DNA from: Acidimicrobiales bacterium
GTDB lineage: Bacteria > Actinomycetota > Acidimicrobiia > Acidimicrobiales > Acidimicrobilacustridaceae
Direction of reading: 5' to 3'
DNA length: 64,000 bases
Assembly: GCA_030830565.1 (NCBI GenBank)
Contig: JAURMR010000041.1
Span: forward strand, 1-64,000
Below the pieces are notes generated by a model. It saw only the letters and a list, made by a program, of their open reading frames with translations. It was not told where the DNA came from and ran no database searches. This document shows, piece by piece, positions 20,007-28,645 of the stretch (its first letter is position 1; every line of letters begins with the position of its first letter). The translations under genes and the position numbers were made by a program.

Positions 20007-20066
20007 GCGGGTGCCACATATGGCGCCTGCCAACCTCCTGCGCCCACGGGCCGGGAGGTTTTTTCG
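20006..20066 (+). terminator. leuA attenuator hairpins and terminator
   Basis: Hairpin 1 (20006-20031) pairs GGCGGGTGCC with GGCGCCTGCC (10 bp, two GU pairs, loop ACATAT) and begins on the last base of the leader TAG. Hairpin 2 pairs AACCTCC (20032-20038) with GGAGGTT (20054-20060), has an inner GCC/GGC stem, and is followed by a T-run: six T in total from 20059. It is a strong intrinsic terminator. Confidence 0.8.
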
Positions 20067-20126
20067 TTCTCCGGCCCGTTTCTGTTTGATCCCCACACTG
20101 CAGCACATGCCCCGAAAGGCACCGTT

Positions 20127-21710
20127 ATGAGTTCCACCTCCGACACCACCGCAAACAATGACAGGGTCATCATTTTCGACACGACCCTTCGTGACGGCGA
20201 ACAGTCGCCGGGAATCTCGCTCGATCAGGGCGAGAAGGTTGAAATCGCGGAGCAACTCGCTCGTCTTGGCGTCGATGTCATCGAGGCCGGATTCCCGATC
20301 GCCAGCCAAGGCGACTTCGAATCCGTGCAGGCCATCGCGAAGTCCGTGCGCGGACCAGTGATTTGTGGTCTGTCTCGTACGGCGCTGGGCGATGTTGATC
20401 GTTGTTGGGAAGCGATCGAGTCGGCAGAACGTCGACGCATTCATGTGTTCATCGCCACCAGCGAAACGCATATGAAGCACAAGCTGCGCATGACCCCCGA
20501 GCAAGTGAAGGCCGAAGCGGCATCGGGCGTCGCGCGCGCTCGTTCGTATACCGACGATGTTGAGTTCTCGCCAGAAGACGCCTCGCGTTCTGATTTCGAT
20601 TTCATGTGCGAGGTTCTGCAGATCGCTGTCGACAATGGCGCGACAACGCTGAACATTCCCGACACCGTTGGCTTCGCGGTTCCGCAGGAATATGCCGAGC
20701 GTCTGGCCAATGTTCGCAAGGTCGTCAAGGGCGACTACATCATCTCAACTCATTGCCATAACGATCTGGGTATGGCCGTTGCCAACTCGCTGGCTGCAGT
20801 GCAACTGGGTGCACGTCAGGTCGAATGTGCAATCAACGGTCTGGGCGAGCGTGCCGGTAACGCAGCGCTGGAAGAAATCGTGATGGCGCTTCGCACTCGT
20901 TCGGATTACTTCGGCGGAATCGACACCGGTATCAAGTCCGAAGAACTTGCACGTACTTCACGTTTGGTCAGTCGCCTCACCGCTTACCCCGTTCAGTACA
21001 ACAAAGCCGTTGTAGGTCGTAACGCGTTCGCCCACGAATCGGGCATCCATCAGCACGGCGTGCTCAATGAGCGAACGACCTACGAGATCATGGACCCTGC
21101 TGCAGTTGGTCAGGGCGAGTCGAAAATCGTTCTGGGCAAGCATTCTGGCCGCCACGCGTTTGCCGACACTTTGAAGAAGATGGGTTACGACCTGCATGGC
21201 GACGCGCTCAATCAGGTGTTCGCCCGGTTCAAGGAACTGGCCGATCGCAAAGTTGAACTGAGCGATGCCGATCTCGAAGCGTTGGTCGCCGAGGAAATGG
21301 GCGACACCGTTCGCTATGCCTTCTCGCTGATCTCGCTTGATAGCCATGGTGGTTCGAGTTCGACTCCCACGGCAACGATCGTGCTTGATCATGACGGCAA
21401 GAAGATCGAAGCAACTGCGCAGGGCTCTGGAATGGTCGATGCTGCGTGTGCCGCTATTCGTCAGGCCACTGGCATCGAAGGAACCCTCACCGATTACGCC
21501 GTCACCTCGGTGACTGGAGGTGTCGACGCACTCGCCGATGTTGCGCTGCGCTTCGAGGTCGATGGTGTCTCGATGCCCGGTCGTGGACTTTCAACCGATG
21601 TGGTCGAGGCTTCGGCCCGAGCGCTACTCAATGCGCTGAATCGCATTGTGCGGGTCCGTGACACTGGCGAAGACCCGACCGCGGTGTCGCGGCCGGGCTC
21701 GCTTAGCTAA
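20127..21710 (+). CDS. leuA: 2-isopropylmalate synthase
   Basis: A 527-residue LeuA of the bacterial (E. coli-like) type: an HMGL-like TIM barrel with DTTLRDGEQ at residues 18-26, metal ligands in THCHNDLGMA near 210 and GIHQHG near 308, then a C-terminal leucine-binding regulatory domain from about residue 395. It condenses acetyl-CoA with 2-oxoisovalerate, the committed step of leucine synthesis. GAAAGG precedes the ATG. It is controlled by the leucine leader upstream and tail-to-tail with leuD, with one base between the stops. Confidence 0.96.
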   Translation: MSSTSDTTANNDRVIIFDTTLRDGEQSPGISLDQGEKVEIAEQLARLGVDVIEAGFPIASQGDFESVQAIAKSVRGPVICGLSRTALGDVDRCWEAIESAERRRIHVFIATSETHMKHKLRMTPEQVKAEAASGVARARSYTDDVEFSPEDASRSDFDFMCEVLQIAVDNGATTLNIPDTVGFAVPQEYAERLANVRKVVKGDYIISTHCHNDLGMAVANSLAAVQLGARQVECAINGLGERAGNAALEEIVMALRTRSDYFGGIDTGIKSEELARTSRLVSRLTAYPVQYNKAVVGRNAFAHESGIHQHGVLNERTTYEIMDPAAVGQGESKIVLGKHSGRHAFADTLKKMGYDLHGDALNQVFARFKELADRKVELSDADLEALVAEEMGDTVRYAFSLISLDSHGGSSSTPTATIVLDHDGKKIEATAQGSGMVDAACAAIRQATGIEGTLTDYAVTSVTGGVDALADVALRFEVDGVSMPGRGLSTDVVEASARALLNALNRIVRVRDTGEDPTAVSRPGSLS

Positions 21711-21711
21711 G

Positions 21712-22308
21712 TCAGCGGTTTGTTGCCGGCATCCACGCTGGGCGGGTTGCCTCGAACGCGGTGATCGCGTCGACGTGCTGCAGAGTGATGCCGATGTCGT
21801 CGAGACCATTCAGGAATCGTTCCTGGGTGGAATCGTCGAGAGGAAACTCGATATCGATGTCGAGTGCAGGCACCACAACGCGCTTGGTGGCGATATCGAT
21901 CGTGATCTCGACAGTCGGGTCGGCTTCAACGGCACGAAGGATGCGATCGCTGACGTCGGCAGGGAGCACGACGGGCACGAGTCCGTTCTTCGCGGAGTTG
22001 TTGCGGAAGATGTCGCCGAAGCGAGGAGCGATCACGGCCGCAAATCCGTAATCCATGATCGACCACACGGCGTGTTCACGTGACGAACCCACACCGAAGT
22101 TCGCTCCGGCCACAAGGATGTTGGCGCCGGCGAACTGGGGAAGGTTCATGACGAATTCCGGATCTTCACGCCATTCGGAGAACAGGCCCTGGCCGAAGCC
22201 GGTGCGCTCAACACGCTTGAGCCAATCGCTGGGGATGATCTGATCGGTATCGACATCGGAACGGTCGAGTGGAAGTGCGGTTCCGGTGATGGTGATAACT
22301 GGTTCCAT
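21712..22308 (-). CDS. leuD: 3-isopropylmalate dehydratase, small subunit
   Basis: A 198-residue LeuD, normal length. The DTDQIIPSDWLKRV segment near residues 19-32 and the GSSREHAVW loop near residues 73-81 form the substrate-recognition part of the isomerase. With LeuC it interconverts 2- and 3-isopropylmalate; in organisms with CimA the same enzyme also handles citramalate. The ATG at 22308 lies 16 nt after leuC and gives the conserved N-terminus; longer starts would run back into leuC. Confidence 0.95.
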   Translation of the reverse strand: MEPVITITGTALPLDRSDVDTDQIIPSDWLKRVERTGFGQGLFSEWREDPEFVMNLPQFAGANILVAGANFGVGSSREHAVWSIMDYGFAAVIAPRFGDIFRNNSAKNGLVPVVLPADVSDRILRAVEADPTVEITIDIATKRVVVPALDIDIEFPLDDSTQERFLNGLDDIGITLQHVDAITAFEATRPAWMPATNR

Positions 22309-22324
22309 GATGTTCTCAGTTCTC

Positions 22325-23728
22325 TCAGGCCAGATCGCGAGGATCGGCAAAGGTTCCAGCGATTGCGGTTGCTGCAGCGACGGCAGGTGAAACAAGGTGT
22401 GTGCGACCACCCTTGCCCTGACGTCCCTCGAAGTTTCGGTTCGAGGTCGATGCCGAACGTTCTCCCGGTGACAATTTGTCGGGGTTCATCGCGAGACACA
22501 TCGAACAACCCGGTTCACGCCAGTCGAATCCGGCGGCGGTGAAGATTTTGTCGAGGCCTTCGGACTCGGCTTGACCCTTCACCACAAACGAACCGGGCAC
22601 GACCATGGCACGCACGCCAGCGGCAACCTGACGACCTTCGGCAACCGCGGCAGCGGCACGAAGATCTTCGATGCGGCTGTTCGTGCACGAACCGATGAAC
22701 ACGGTTTGCACAGGGATGTCCTTGATCGGTGTTCCGGCGGTGAGGCCCATGTACTCGAGCGCACGTGCTGCAGCATCGCGATCGGCCGAATCAGCGAACG
22801 ACGCGGGGTCAGGCACGTTGGCATCGAGTTCGATGACCTGGCCTGGGTTGGTGCCCCAGGAAACAAACGGACGCAGTTTGGTTGCATCGATGTCGACAAC
22901 CTTGTCGAACACCGCGCCTTCGTCGGTAGGCAGCGTGCGCCAATAGGCAACCGCTGCATCCCAATCGGCACCGGTCGGGGCGTACTTACGGCCCTTGAGG
23001 TACTCAAACGTTGTTTCGTCGGGGGCGATGAGGCCGGCCTTTGCGCCAGCTTCGATCGACATATTGCAGACCGTCATGCGCCCTTCCATCGACAGCGAAC
23101 GGATCGCTTCGCCGCGGTATTCGATGACGGAACCGATACCGCCGCCGGTGCCGATGCGGCCGATAATCGCGAGCACAAGATCTTTTGCGGTGACGCCGTC
23201 GGGAAGTGCGCCGTTCACATTGACGGCCATTGTTGATGCCGGATGCTGGGGAAGTGTCTGGGTCGCCATGACATGTTCGACCTCGGAGGTACCGATGCCG
23301 AAGGCCAGCGCACCGAAAGCGCCATGGGTTGCGGTATGGCTATCGCCGCACACGATGGTCATACCCGGCATAGTCAGGCCTTGTTCTGGTCCAATCACAT
23401 GCACAATGCCTTGGCCGGGTGTTCCCATCGCGTGTTCGACAATGCCGAACTCGGCGGTGTTGGCACGCAACACGTCGACCTGTTTGCGAGAGATCGGATC
23501 AGCAATGGGCTGATCGATATCGGAAGTGGGGACGTTGTGGTCTTCGGTTGCGACGGTGAGTTCAGGGCGACGAACGGTGCGACCGTTCATGCGCAGACCG
23601 TCAAAGGCCTGTGGTGAGGTCACCTCGTGGACAAGATGGAGATCGATGTAGAGAACATCGGGTTCGCCATCGGCACGATGCACTACGTGATCGTCCCAGA
23701 GCTTCTGAGAAAGGGTTCTCGGGGCCAT
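22325..23728 (-). CDS. leuC: 3-isopropylmalate dehydratase, large subunit
   Basis: A 467-residue aconitase-superfamily protein. The three [4Fe-4S] ligands are C348 (IGSCTNSR), C408 and C411 ([13 protein letters not shown]). The ATG at 23728 is preceded by AGGAG and gives the standard start ([16 protein letters not shown]); upstream frame extensions have no family similarity. It forms the operon leuC-leuD and diverges from the IclR-type regulator, the arrangement known for leuCD and ltbR/ndgR in other Actinobacteria. Confidence 0.96.
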   Translation of the reverse strand: MAPRTLSQKLWDDHVVHRADGEPDVLYIDLHLVHEVTSPQAFDGLRMNGRTVRRPELTVATEDHNVPTSDIDQPIADPISRKQVDVLRANTAEFGIVEHAMGTPGQGIVHVIGPEQGLTMPGMTIVCGDSHTATHGAFGALAFGIGTSEVEHVMATQTLPQHPASTMAVNVNGALPDGVTAKDLVLAIIGRIGTGGGIGSVIEYRGEAIRSLSMEGRMTVCNMSIEAGAKAGLIAPDETTFEYLKGRKYAPTGADWDAAVAYWRTLPTDEGAVFDKVVDIDATKLRPFVSWGTNPGQVIELDANVPDPASFADSADRDAAARALEYMGLTAGTPIKDIPVQTVFIGSCTNSRIEDLRAAAAVAEGRQVAAGVRAMVVPGSFVVKGQAESEGLDKIFTAAGFDWREPGCSMCLAMNPDKLSPGERSASTSNRNFEGRQGKGGRTHLVSPAVAAATAIAGTFADPRDLA

Positions 23729-23790
23729 GTGCTGCTCCTGTTCGGGAGATGGACCGGGGCCGACGGTGACGTGAGCCCAGGACGGAGCAG

Positions 23791-23818
23791 TTTGCGTCTC
23801 ACATAATGGGACGATAAT
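23791..23818 (+). promoter_or_regulatory. Promoter and candidate operator between leuC and the IclR gene
   Basis: TTTGCG (23791-23796) and GATAAT (23813-23818) are spaced by 16 nt; transcription would start close to the GTG at 23827. An imperfect palindrome, GTCTCA-CATAA-TGGGAC (23796-23812), fills the spacer, a position suited to autorepression and control of leuCD by the divergent regulator. Confidence 0.4.
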
Positions 23819-23826
23819 CTTGCTCC

Positions 23827-24495
23827 GTGGGAAACACTGTAGGCGGTGTCGGCGTGCTGGACAAGGCGGTTGATGTACTCGACGCGCTTGAGGTTCGGCC
23901 CTTGTCACTTTCGGAGCTTGTGGTGGCAACAGGCTTGCCCCGAGCAACGGCGCATCGGTTGGCAACTGCCCTTGAACGACACGGACTCGTGCGCCGCGAT
24001 GGCGAGGGTCGTTTCATTCTCGGAACGCGGTTGTTAGCTCTTGGCCAGGCTGCGGCGGAAACCTGGCCGCTGGCGAATGCGGCAGCGGTGCCACTCGCAA
24101 CCTTGCGTGATGAAACTGGTGAAAGCGTGCAGTTGTTTGTTCGTGATGGTGAGGAACGCGTGTGCATTGCGGCATTGCAGTCACTTCACGGTCTGCGCAC
24201 CATCGTTCCGCTCGGAGCGCGACTTCCTCTGTCTGCGGGTTCGGCTGCTCGTGTGCTTGCCGCAGGAACCGCTGATGAAGATGCGTGGATCGAAAGCATT
24301 GGTGAACGAGAGGCGGGAGTCGCGTCAGTGTCGGCCCCTGTGCGTGATGCATCGGGTCGCATCATTGCTGCTGTGAGCGTTTCGGGGCCGATTGAACGGA
24401 CGACTCGTGAACCGGGGAAGCGATACGGTGCCTTTGTGGTTGCCGCTGCGCATGAGATCGAATCAATTGCTGGTCTTCGAGGCGCACAGGTATGA
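23827..24495 (+). CDS. ltbR: IclR-family regulator, LtbR/NdgR type
   Basis: A 222-residue regulator: an N-terminal winged helix (about residues 8-60, [22 protein letters not shown]) and a C-terminal IclR effector domain. It is divergent to leuCD, the conserved actinobacterial position of LtbR (Corynebacterium) and NdgR (Streptomyces), IclR proteins that control leucine and tryptophan genes. The symbol rests mainly on this context. The GTG start has no Shine-Dalgarno, fitting a leaderless message. The stop overlaps ppx by 4 nt. Confidence 0.75.
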   Translation: MGNTVGGVGVLDKAVDVLDALEVRPLSLSELVVATGLPRATAHRLATALERHGLVRRDGEGRFILGTRLLALGQAAAETWPLANAAAVPLATLRDETGESVQLFVRDGEERVCIAALQSLHGLRTIVPLGARLPLSAGSAARVLAAGTADEDAWIESIGEREAGVASVSAPVRDASGRIIAAVSVSGPIERTTREPGKRYGAFVVAAAHEIESIAGLRGAQV

Positions 24496-26063
24496 CTGAA
24501 CGGCCACTCGCTGCCATCGACATTGGAACGAACTCGTTTCATATGGTCGTAGCGCGAGTCGGCGACGTGTCGGTCGCAGGTGAATTCAATGGCCCGGCCT
24601 TTGAGATCATCGCCCGCGAGAAGGAAATGGTTCGCTTGGGTTCTAGCTCGGGTGACATGAAGGAACTGTCGGAAGACGCGATTGACCGCGGAGTACTAGC
24701 TCTGAAGCGCTTAGTGAAGATCGCGGCGATTCATGATGCAGACGTGGTCGCTGTTGCAACGAGCGCCGTTCGCGAAGCGGAGAACGCTGATGTCTTTATT
24801 GAGAGAGCGCGTGACGAGGCCGGCGTCGTTGTTGATGTAATCGCCGGCGTCGAAGAAGCCCGGCTTATTCACATCGGCGTTTTGCAGGCCGTCCCCGTGT
24901 TTGACCAACGTCTTGTGCTGATTGATATCGGCGGGGGAAGTACGGAAATCTTGGTCGGGGAGCAGGGCGAGACACTCGCCGCCGGCAGTCTGAAGCTTGG
25001 CGCGATTCGCCTCACCCGACGATTCTTCCGTGGCGAGCGGCTGCATCCTGGCGCCGTTGAATCGTGTCGACGTCATATCCGTTCGGTGCTGGCGCCAATG
25101 GTTCGCGATGTTGAGCGAGTCGGTTTCGGCGTTGCGATCGCATCTTCGGGCACCGCGGAAACCGTTGCTTCGTTAGTGAACTCGCAGCGGGGAGATGCAA
25201 CGCCACGAACGTTCAATAACTTCACCATGACTGGTGGGGAGATTAAGCGCGCGGTTCGCTCTTTGATCAATGCAGGATCTGTCGATGAACGCAAAGTCCT
25301 TCCTGGGATGGACCCAAGCCGAGCCGACATCATTTTGGCCGGAGCACTCATTCTCGAACAGACCGTTGTCGAACTCGGGATCGATGAAATCGTGATCTCC
25401 GACAATGCGCTTCGGGAAGGTGTGCTCCTCGACGCACTGTCGCGACGTCGTGGTGCGACATTGCACCATCTGCGCAACCTTCGTCGCCGGAGCGTTCTTC
25501 ACCTGGCCGAGTCGATGGATGACGACGTTGATCATTCAATGCGCGCTGCAGGTTTTGCTCTTGACCTTTTCGATGCGACCGCTTCCTTGCATGGGCTTGG
25601 CGACGATTCCCGAGAACTGCTCGAAGCTGGCGCACTTTTGGCCAACGTGGGTCTCTCGATTTCGCATTCGGAACATCACAAGCACAGTTATTACGTGATC
25701 CGGCATTCGGATCGCCTTGCGGGATTCACTGACCATGAAATCGAGTTGATTGCCCAGATTGCGCGCTATCACCGCAAGAGTGCACCGAAACTGAAGCACC
25801 CGGAGTTCGCGCACCTGCGCGTCGAAGATCAAGACCGTGTTCGAATCCTCGCTGGTCTCCTTCGGGTTGCAATCGCACTCGATCGCTCCCACAAGGGAAG
25901 GGTTGCGAGCATTCTTGTGTCCGTGCTCGAAGATGCTGATGAGGTTCTGATTTCTGTTCAACGACGAGACGGTCTTGATGTTGACCTTGAGGTGCAGACC
26001 TCGGAAGATCGCAAGGGTTTGCTTGAAGATGTGTTGAGCCGCCGGGTGCGGATCAGCATTTGA
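24492..26063 (+). CDS. ppx: Exopolyphosphatase / pppGpp phosphohydrolase (Ppx/GppA)
   Basis: A 523-residue protein of the ASKHA fold. Phosphate-binding loops are visible at DIGTNSFHM (residues 9-17) and DIGGGSTEILVG (about 144-155). The C-terminal third is HD-like (H-x-x-Y and IARYHRKS motifs), as in long Ppx enzymes. It should hydrolyse inorganic polyphosphate and possibly pppGpp. It overlaps the IclR gene by ATGA, so regulator and enzyme are co-translated. Confidence 0.88.
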   Translation: MTERPLAAIDIGTNSFHMVVARVGDVSVAGEFNGPAFEIIAREKEMVRLGSSSGDMKELSEDAIDRGVLALKRLVKIAAIHDADVVAVATSAVREAENADVFIERARDEAGVVVDVIAGVEEARLIHIGVLQAVPVFDQRLVLIDIGGGSTEILVGEQGETLAAGSLKLGAIRLTRRFFRGERLHPGAVESCRRHIRSVLAPMVRDVERVGFGVAIASSGTAETVASLVNSQRGDATPRTFNNFTMTGGEIKRAVRSLINAGSVDERKVLPGMDPSRADIILAGALILEQTVVELGIDEIVISDNALREGVLLDALSRRRGATLHHLRNLRRRSVLHLAESMDDDVDHSMRAAGFALDLFDATASLHGLGDDSRELLEAGALLANVGLSISHSEHHKHSYYVIRHSDRLAGFTDHEIELIAQIARYHRKSAPKLKHPEFAHLRVEDQDRVRILAGLLRVAIALDRSHKGRVASILVSVLEDADEVLISVQRRDGLDVDLEVQTSEDRKGLLEDVLSRRVRISI

Positions 26064-26065
26064 AA

Positions 26066-27052
26066 ATGGTTCGGCTTCGATTTCGCTCTCGGTCGGCCAT
26101 CGCTCTCGTCGCTCTGAGTGCAGCGCTGGCGCTTTCGGGTTGTCTGGTAAACCAGAACAACATTGCGACGTCCGACAAACTCGCCCCAACCGCTCCGACA
26201 AAACTGACGCCAACTCGAAACAACGTCACGTATGGGCCTGAGGACCATCAGCACCTCGACATCTATGAAACTTCAGGAACACCTCGCGGCACGATCGTGT
26301 TCTTCCATGCAGGTGGCTGGTGTTGTGGGGATGAAGACGATGTGGACGCGCTCATCCTTTCGCAGGTTTCTCGTGGCTTTGTTGTCGTCTCGGTTCATTA
26401 CGGTCTCGCGCTTGAAGAATCTGCGGAAGAAATGAACGATGACGCTGATCGTTCGGTGCGTTGGGTGAAAGCGCATGTCGATGAGTGGGGTGCTGAAGGC
26501 AAACCGGTTCTCGCAGCTGGTGGTTCTGCGGGCGGCAACGTTGCCTTGCTGATCGCAACTTCTTCGGGGTTCTTCGCAGAGCCAAATCTTCCCGCCGATT
26601 TGGCCGCGATGAGTCCAGAGGTCGATGGTGTCATTTCGTTTGTCGGTCCTTCAGATTTACGTCCCTACATCAACGGCAAAATCCCTCCGGCTGGACTCGA
26701 TGGTCAACAACTGGTTGAGGAGTATCTCGATTGCTCAAACCGCGGCAGTTTGAAGCGTGGAACTTCGGAGCCAATGCCTGCATGTACCGAACTTCGCTCG
26801 TTGTTATTCAGCCCGTTGTTCTGGGCTTCGCTTCACATGTGGGACAACGGCGGGTTACCGCCGGTGTATTTGGCTTACGGGGTGAATGACGAGCTCGTGC
26901 CACCCTCAAGTCAGGCGATTCCGTTAGCGGAAGTTTGGGGAATGTCCGCAGGATCGAGCAACACGTGGCTTGATCTCGCCAAAAGCACACACAACGTGAC
27001 GTTTGAACTGAACACAGCAGCGTTTAACCGTTGGATGGATCAGTTCGACTGA
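26066..27052 (+). CDS. Lipoprotein alpha/beta hydrolase (esterase)
   Basis: A 328-residue protein with a lipoprotein signal: Arg-rich start, hydrophobic stretch and ALSGC lipobox, lipidated Cys at residue 26. The mature part is a carboxylesterase/HSL-like hydrolase. An oxyanion segment FHAGGW replaces HGGGW, the nucleophile lies in GGSAGGN, the acid in NDELVPP and the His in STHNVTF. It acts outside the cytoplasmic membrane; the substrate is unknown. The ATG at 26066 lies 2 nt after the ppx stop; a TTG at 26060 overlapping that stop is an alternative. Confidence 0.75.
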   Translation: MVRLRFRSRSAIALVALSAALALSGCLVNQNNIATSDKLAPTAPTKLTPTRNNVTYGPEDHQHLDIYETSGTPRGTIVFFHAGGWCCGDEDDVDALILSQVSRGFVVVSVHYGLALEESAEEMNDDADRSVRWVKAHVDEWGAEGKPVLAAGGSAGGNVALLIATSSGFFAEPNLPADLAAMSPEVDGVISFVGPSDLRPYINGKIPPAGLDGQQLVEEYLDCSNRGSLKRGTSEPMPACTELRSLLFSPLFWASLHMWDNGGLPPVYLAYGVNDELVPPSSQAIPLAEVWGMSAGSSNTWLDLAKSTHNVTFELNTAAFNRWMDQFD

Positions 27053-27917
27053 GTCGCGATGCGACATCTTGGCAAGCGGTGAAGAGGACGTCTGCAAATC
27101 GTTCGGGTCTGGTTGCACACATGTCGTGACGGCCGCTGACTTCAAAAACTGTTGCACCATCGATTGCTTTTGCGAGTTGGTGCTGACGATGAGGTGGAAC
27201 GGTTTCGTCGCGGGTGGTGAGCACAACCGCAGTCGGCACATTCACCGTCTCGATCCATGCCCGTGCGTCGTAGGACGCGACATCGTGGCCGGCTTCAAGC
27301 ATGATGCGCAGATCGTTTTGGCGTGCCTGTTCGCGAGCCCAGTTGCCGAGGGGAGTGGTGTCGTATTTCGAAACCAATACGCGTTCAGAAACCCGACGGT
27401 TCACGGAAGACGGAGCAACACGGGTTGCAAAGGAAAGCCCTGTCACCACGCCACTGAGAGCGCGTTCGCCTCGGCGATCACGGAAGCGGGCGGCCGTTGC
27501 ACATAGAACGAGACCTTCGATCATCTTCGGATGACGCCGCCATAGCAATTGAGCGATTGGTCCGCCCATGGAATAGCCGACGGCAATTGCCTGACTGATG
27601 TTGAGAACTTCAAGTACAGCGGCGGCGTCGTCAGCGCAATCTTCGAGTCGGAACTTACGGCGGCTGCGGATGCCTTGGCCATGGCCGCGATGATCCATGG
27701 CCACCACGTTGAACTCGCGTTGGAGCGACTCGTAGGTTCCGAACCAGTTCAGAGCGGAGTTCGCCGTCCATCCGTGCAAGAGCAAAAGCGTTGGCGCGCC
27801 AACCGGCCCAAGTGCTTCACGAATCCATGTCGTGCCGCGTCCGGGAAGATCAAGTGCGCGGCCCTCGGGCAAGCCTGGGGTCAGGAATGGTGTGGACCCA
27901 GGTAGCGACGGGGACAT
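27024..27917 (-). CDS. Alpha/beta hydrolase
   Basis: A 297-residue alpha/beta-hydrolase fold protein without a signal peptide. Motifs in order are LLHGWTAN (oxyanion), DHRGHGQG, nucleophile Ser in GYSMGGPIAQ, acid in TTRDETVPP, and His in SGRHDMCA. It is a cytosolic hydrolase of unknown substrate, similar in layout to epoxide hydrolase or lipase-like proteins. The ATG at 27917 lies 13 nt after greA, so it may be co-transcribed with it. Its 3' end overlaps the oppositely oriented lipoprotein hydrolase by 29 bp. Confidence 0.78.
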   Translation of the reverse strand: MSPSLPGSTPFLTPGLPEGRALDLPGRGTTWIREALGPVGAPTLLLLHGWTANSALNWFGTYESLQREFNVVAMDHRGHGQGIRSRRKFRLEDCADDAAAVLEVLNISQAIAVGYSMGGPIAQLLWRRHPKMIEGLVLCATAARFRDRRGERALSGVVTGLSFATRVAPSSVNRRVSERVLVSKYDTTPLGNWAREQARQNDLRIMLEAGHDVASYDARAWIETVNVPTAVVLTTRDETVPPHRQHQLAKAIDGATVFEVSGRHDMCATRPERFADVLFTACQDVASRLSRTDPSNG

Positions 27918-27930
27918 AGTGGTGAAGCCG

Positions 27931-28395
27931 TCAGGCTTCGATGGCGACGATTTCGACCTTGAGGACGCCACCGGGAGCTTCGAAGTCAACGATGTCGCCA
28001 ACTTTGTTGCCCATCAGAGCTACGCCGAGCGGGGAACCGGGGGTGAGGACCTCGAGCTCGCCGCGTTCTTCGACCGAACCGACCAGAAGGCGCTCGACCT
28101 CGTCGTCGCCTTCGTAGCGGATGCTTACGATCACGCCAGCAACCACAGAGGAGCCATCGGCCGCCTCGACAATTTCGGCATCGAGAAGAAGCGCTTCGAG
28201 CTGGCGGATGCGGGCTTCCATCTTGCCTTGCTCCTCTTTGGCGGCGTGGTAGTCGCCATTTTCGGAGAGATCGCCCATTTCACGGGCGGCTTGAATCTTG
28301 CGGGCAATATCGACTCGACCATGGGTGGTGAGCTGCTCATGTTCGGCGCTCAGCCGTTCGTGGGTCTGTTGGGTGAACTGGTGGACGTCGGCCAT
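27931..28395 (-). CDS. greA: Transcription elongation factor GreA
   Basis: A 154-residue GreA, normal length: an N-terminal coiled coil with the tip motif GDLSENGDYHAAKEEQ (its acidic D and E residues enter the RNA polymerase active site to promote transcript cleavage) and a C-terminal FKBP-like domain (SPLGVALMGNKVGD). The ATG at 28395 was chosen over a TTG at 28410. A TACGCT box ends 6 nt before it, so the mRNA is probably leaderless. It diverges from the leuB leader. Confidence 0.94.
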   Translation of the reverse strand: MADVHQFTQQTHERLSAEHEQLTTHGRVDIARKIQAAREMGDLSENGDYHAAKEEQGKMEARIRQLEALLLDAEIVEAADGSSVVAGVIVSIRYEGDDEVERLLVGSVEERGELEVLTPGSPLGVALMGNKVGDIVDFEAPGGVLKVEIVAIEA

Positions 28396-28401
28396 CTCGC
28401 C

Positions 28402-28407
28402 AGCGTA
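28402..28407 (-). promoter_or_regulatory. Candidate -10 box for leaderless greA
   Basis: Read on the minus strand, TACGCT ends 6 nt before the greA ATG. Confidence 0.4.
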
Positions 28408-28453
28408 CAAGGCACCCGTGGAACTCGCCTAGGGCGCCGGAAGGGGGTCGGGC

Positions 28454-28459
28454 TAGAGT
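28454..28459 (+). promoter_or_regulatory. Candidate -10 box for the leuB leader transcript
   Basis: TAGAGT ends 8 nt before the ATG of the leuB leader peptide, suggesting that transcription starts at or very near that codon. No convincing -35 hexamer is visible at the expected distance. Confidence 0.45.
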
Positions 28460-28467
28460 CATGGGCC

Positions 28468-28518
28468 ATGTCCACACCGAGCCCACGCCGTTCACGCTCC
28501 ATCGTGATCATTCGCTAG
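28468..28518 (+). CDS. leuB-ilvE-cimA leader peptide (attenuator)
   Basis: A 16-residue reading frame, MSTPSPRRSRSIVIIR, ending in TAG. The control run is Ile-Val-Ile-Ile (ATC GTG ATC ATT) immediately before the final Arg. It lies 127 nt before leuB and is followed directly by two hairpins. The Ile-rich content fits an operon that carries cimA, which starts isoleucine synthesis, and ilvE, the last step of Ile and Val synthesis. There is no Shine-Dalgarno; it is probably leaderless. An out-of-frame ATG at 28461 is not the leader start. Confidence 0.78.
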   Translation: MSTPSPRRSRSIVIIR

Positions 28519-28571
28519 CGCACGCCGAGCCCGGTGTGCGCCCTCGGCCGTCCACCCCGGTGGGCGGCTTT
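28518..28571 (+). terminator. leuB attenuator hairpins
   Basis: Hairpin 1 pairs GCGCACGCCG (28518-28527) with CGGTGTGCGC (28532-28541): 10 bp with one GU pair, starting on the last base of the leader TAG. Hairpin 2 pairs GCCGTCCACC (28547-28556) with GGTGGGCGGC (28559-28568, one GU pair) and is followed by TTTCTCGTT. The 16 bases GTGTGCGCCCTCGGCC (28534-28549) are identical to 6468-6483 in the ilvB attenuator. Confidence 0.72.
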
Positions 28572-28645
28572 CTCGTTCCGGCACAAGTCTTGTTTCACCC
28601 TCGTCAGTACCGCCCTCATCTGCACAGCAACCAATCGGAGTCATC

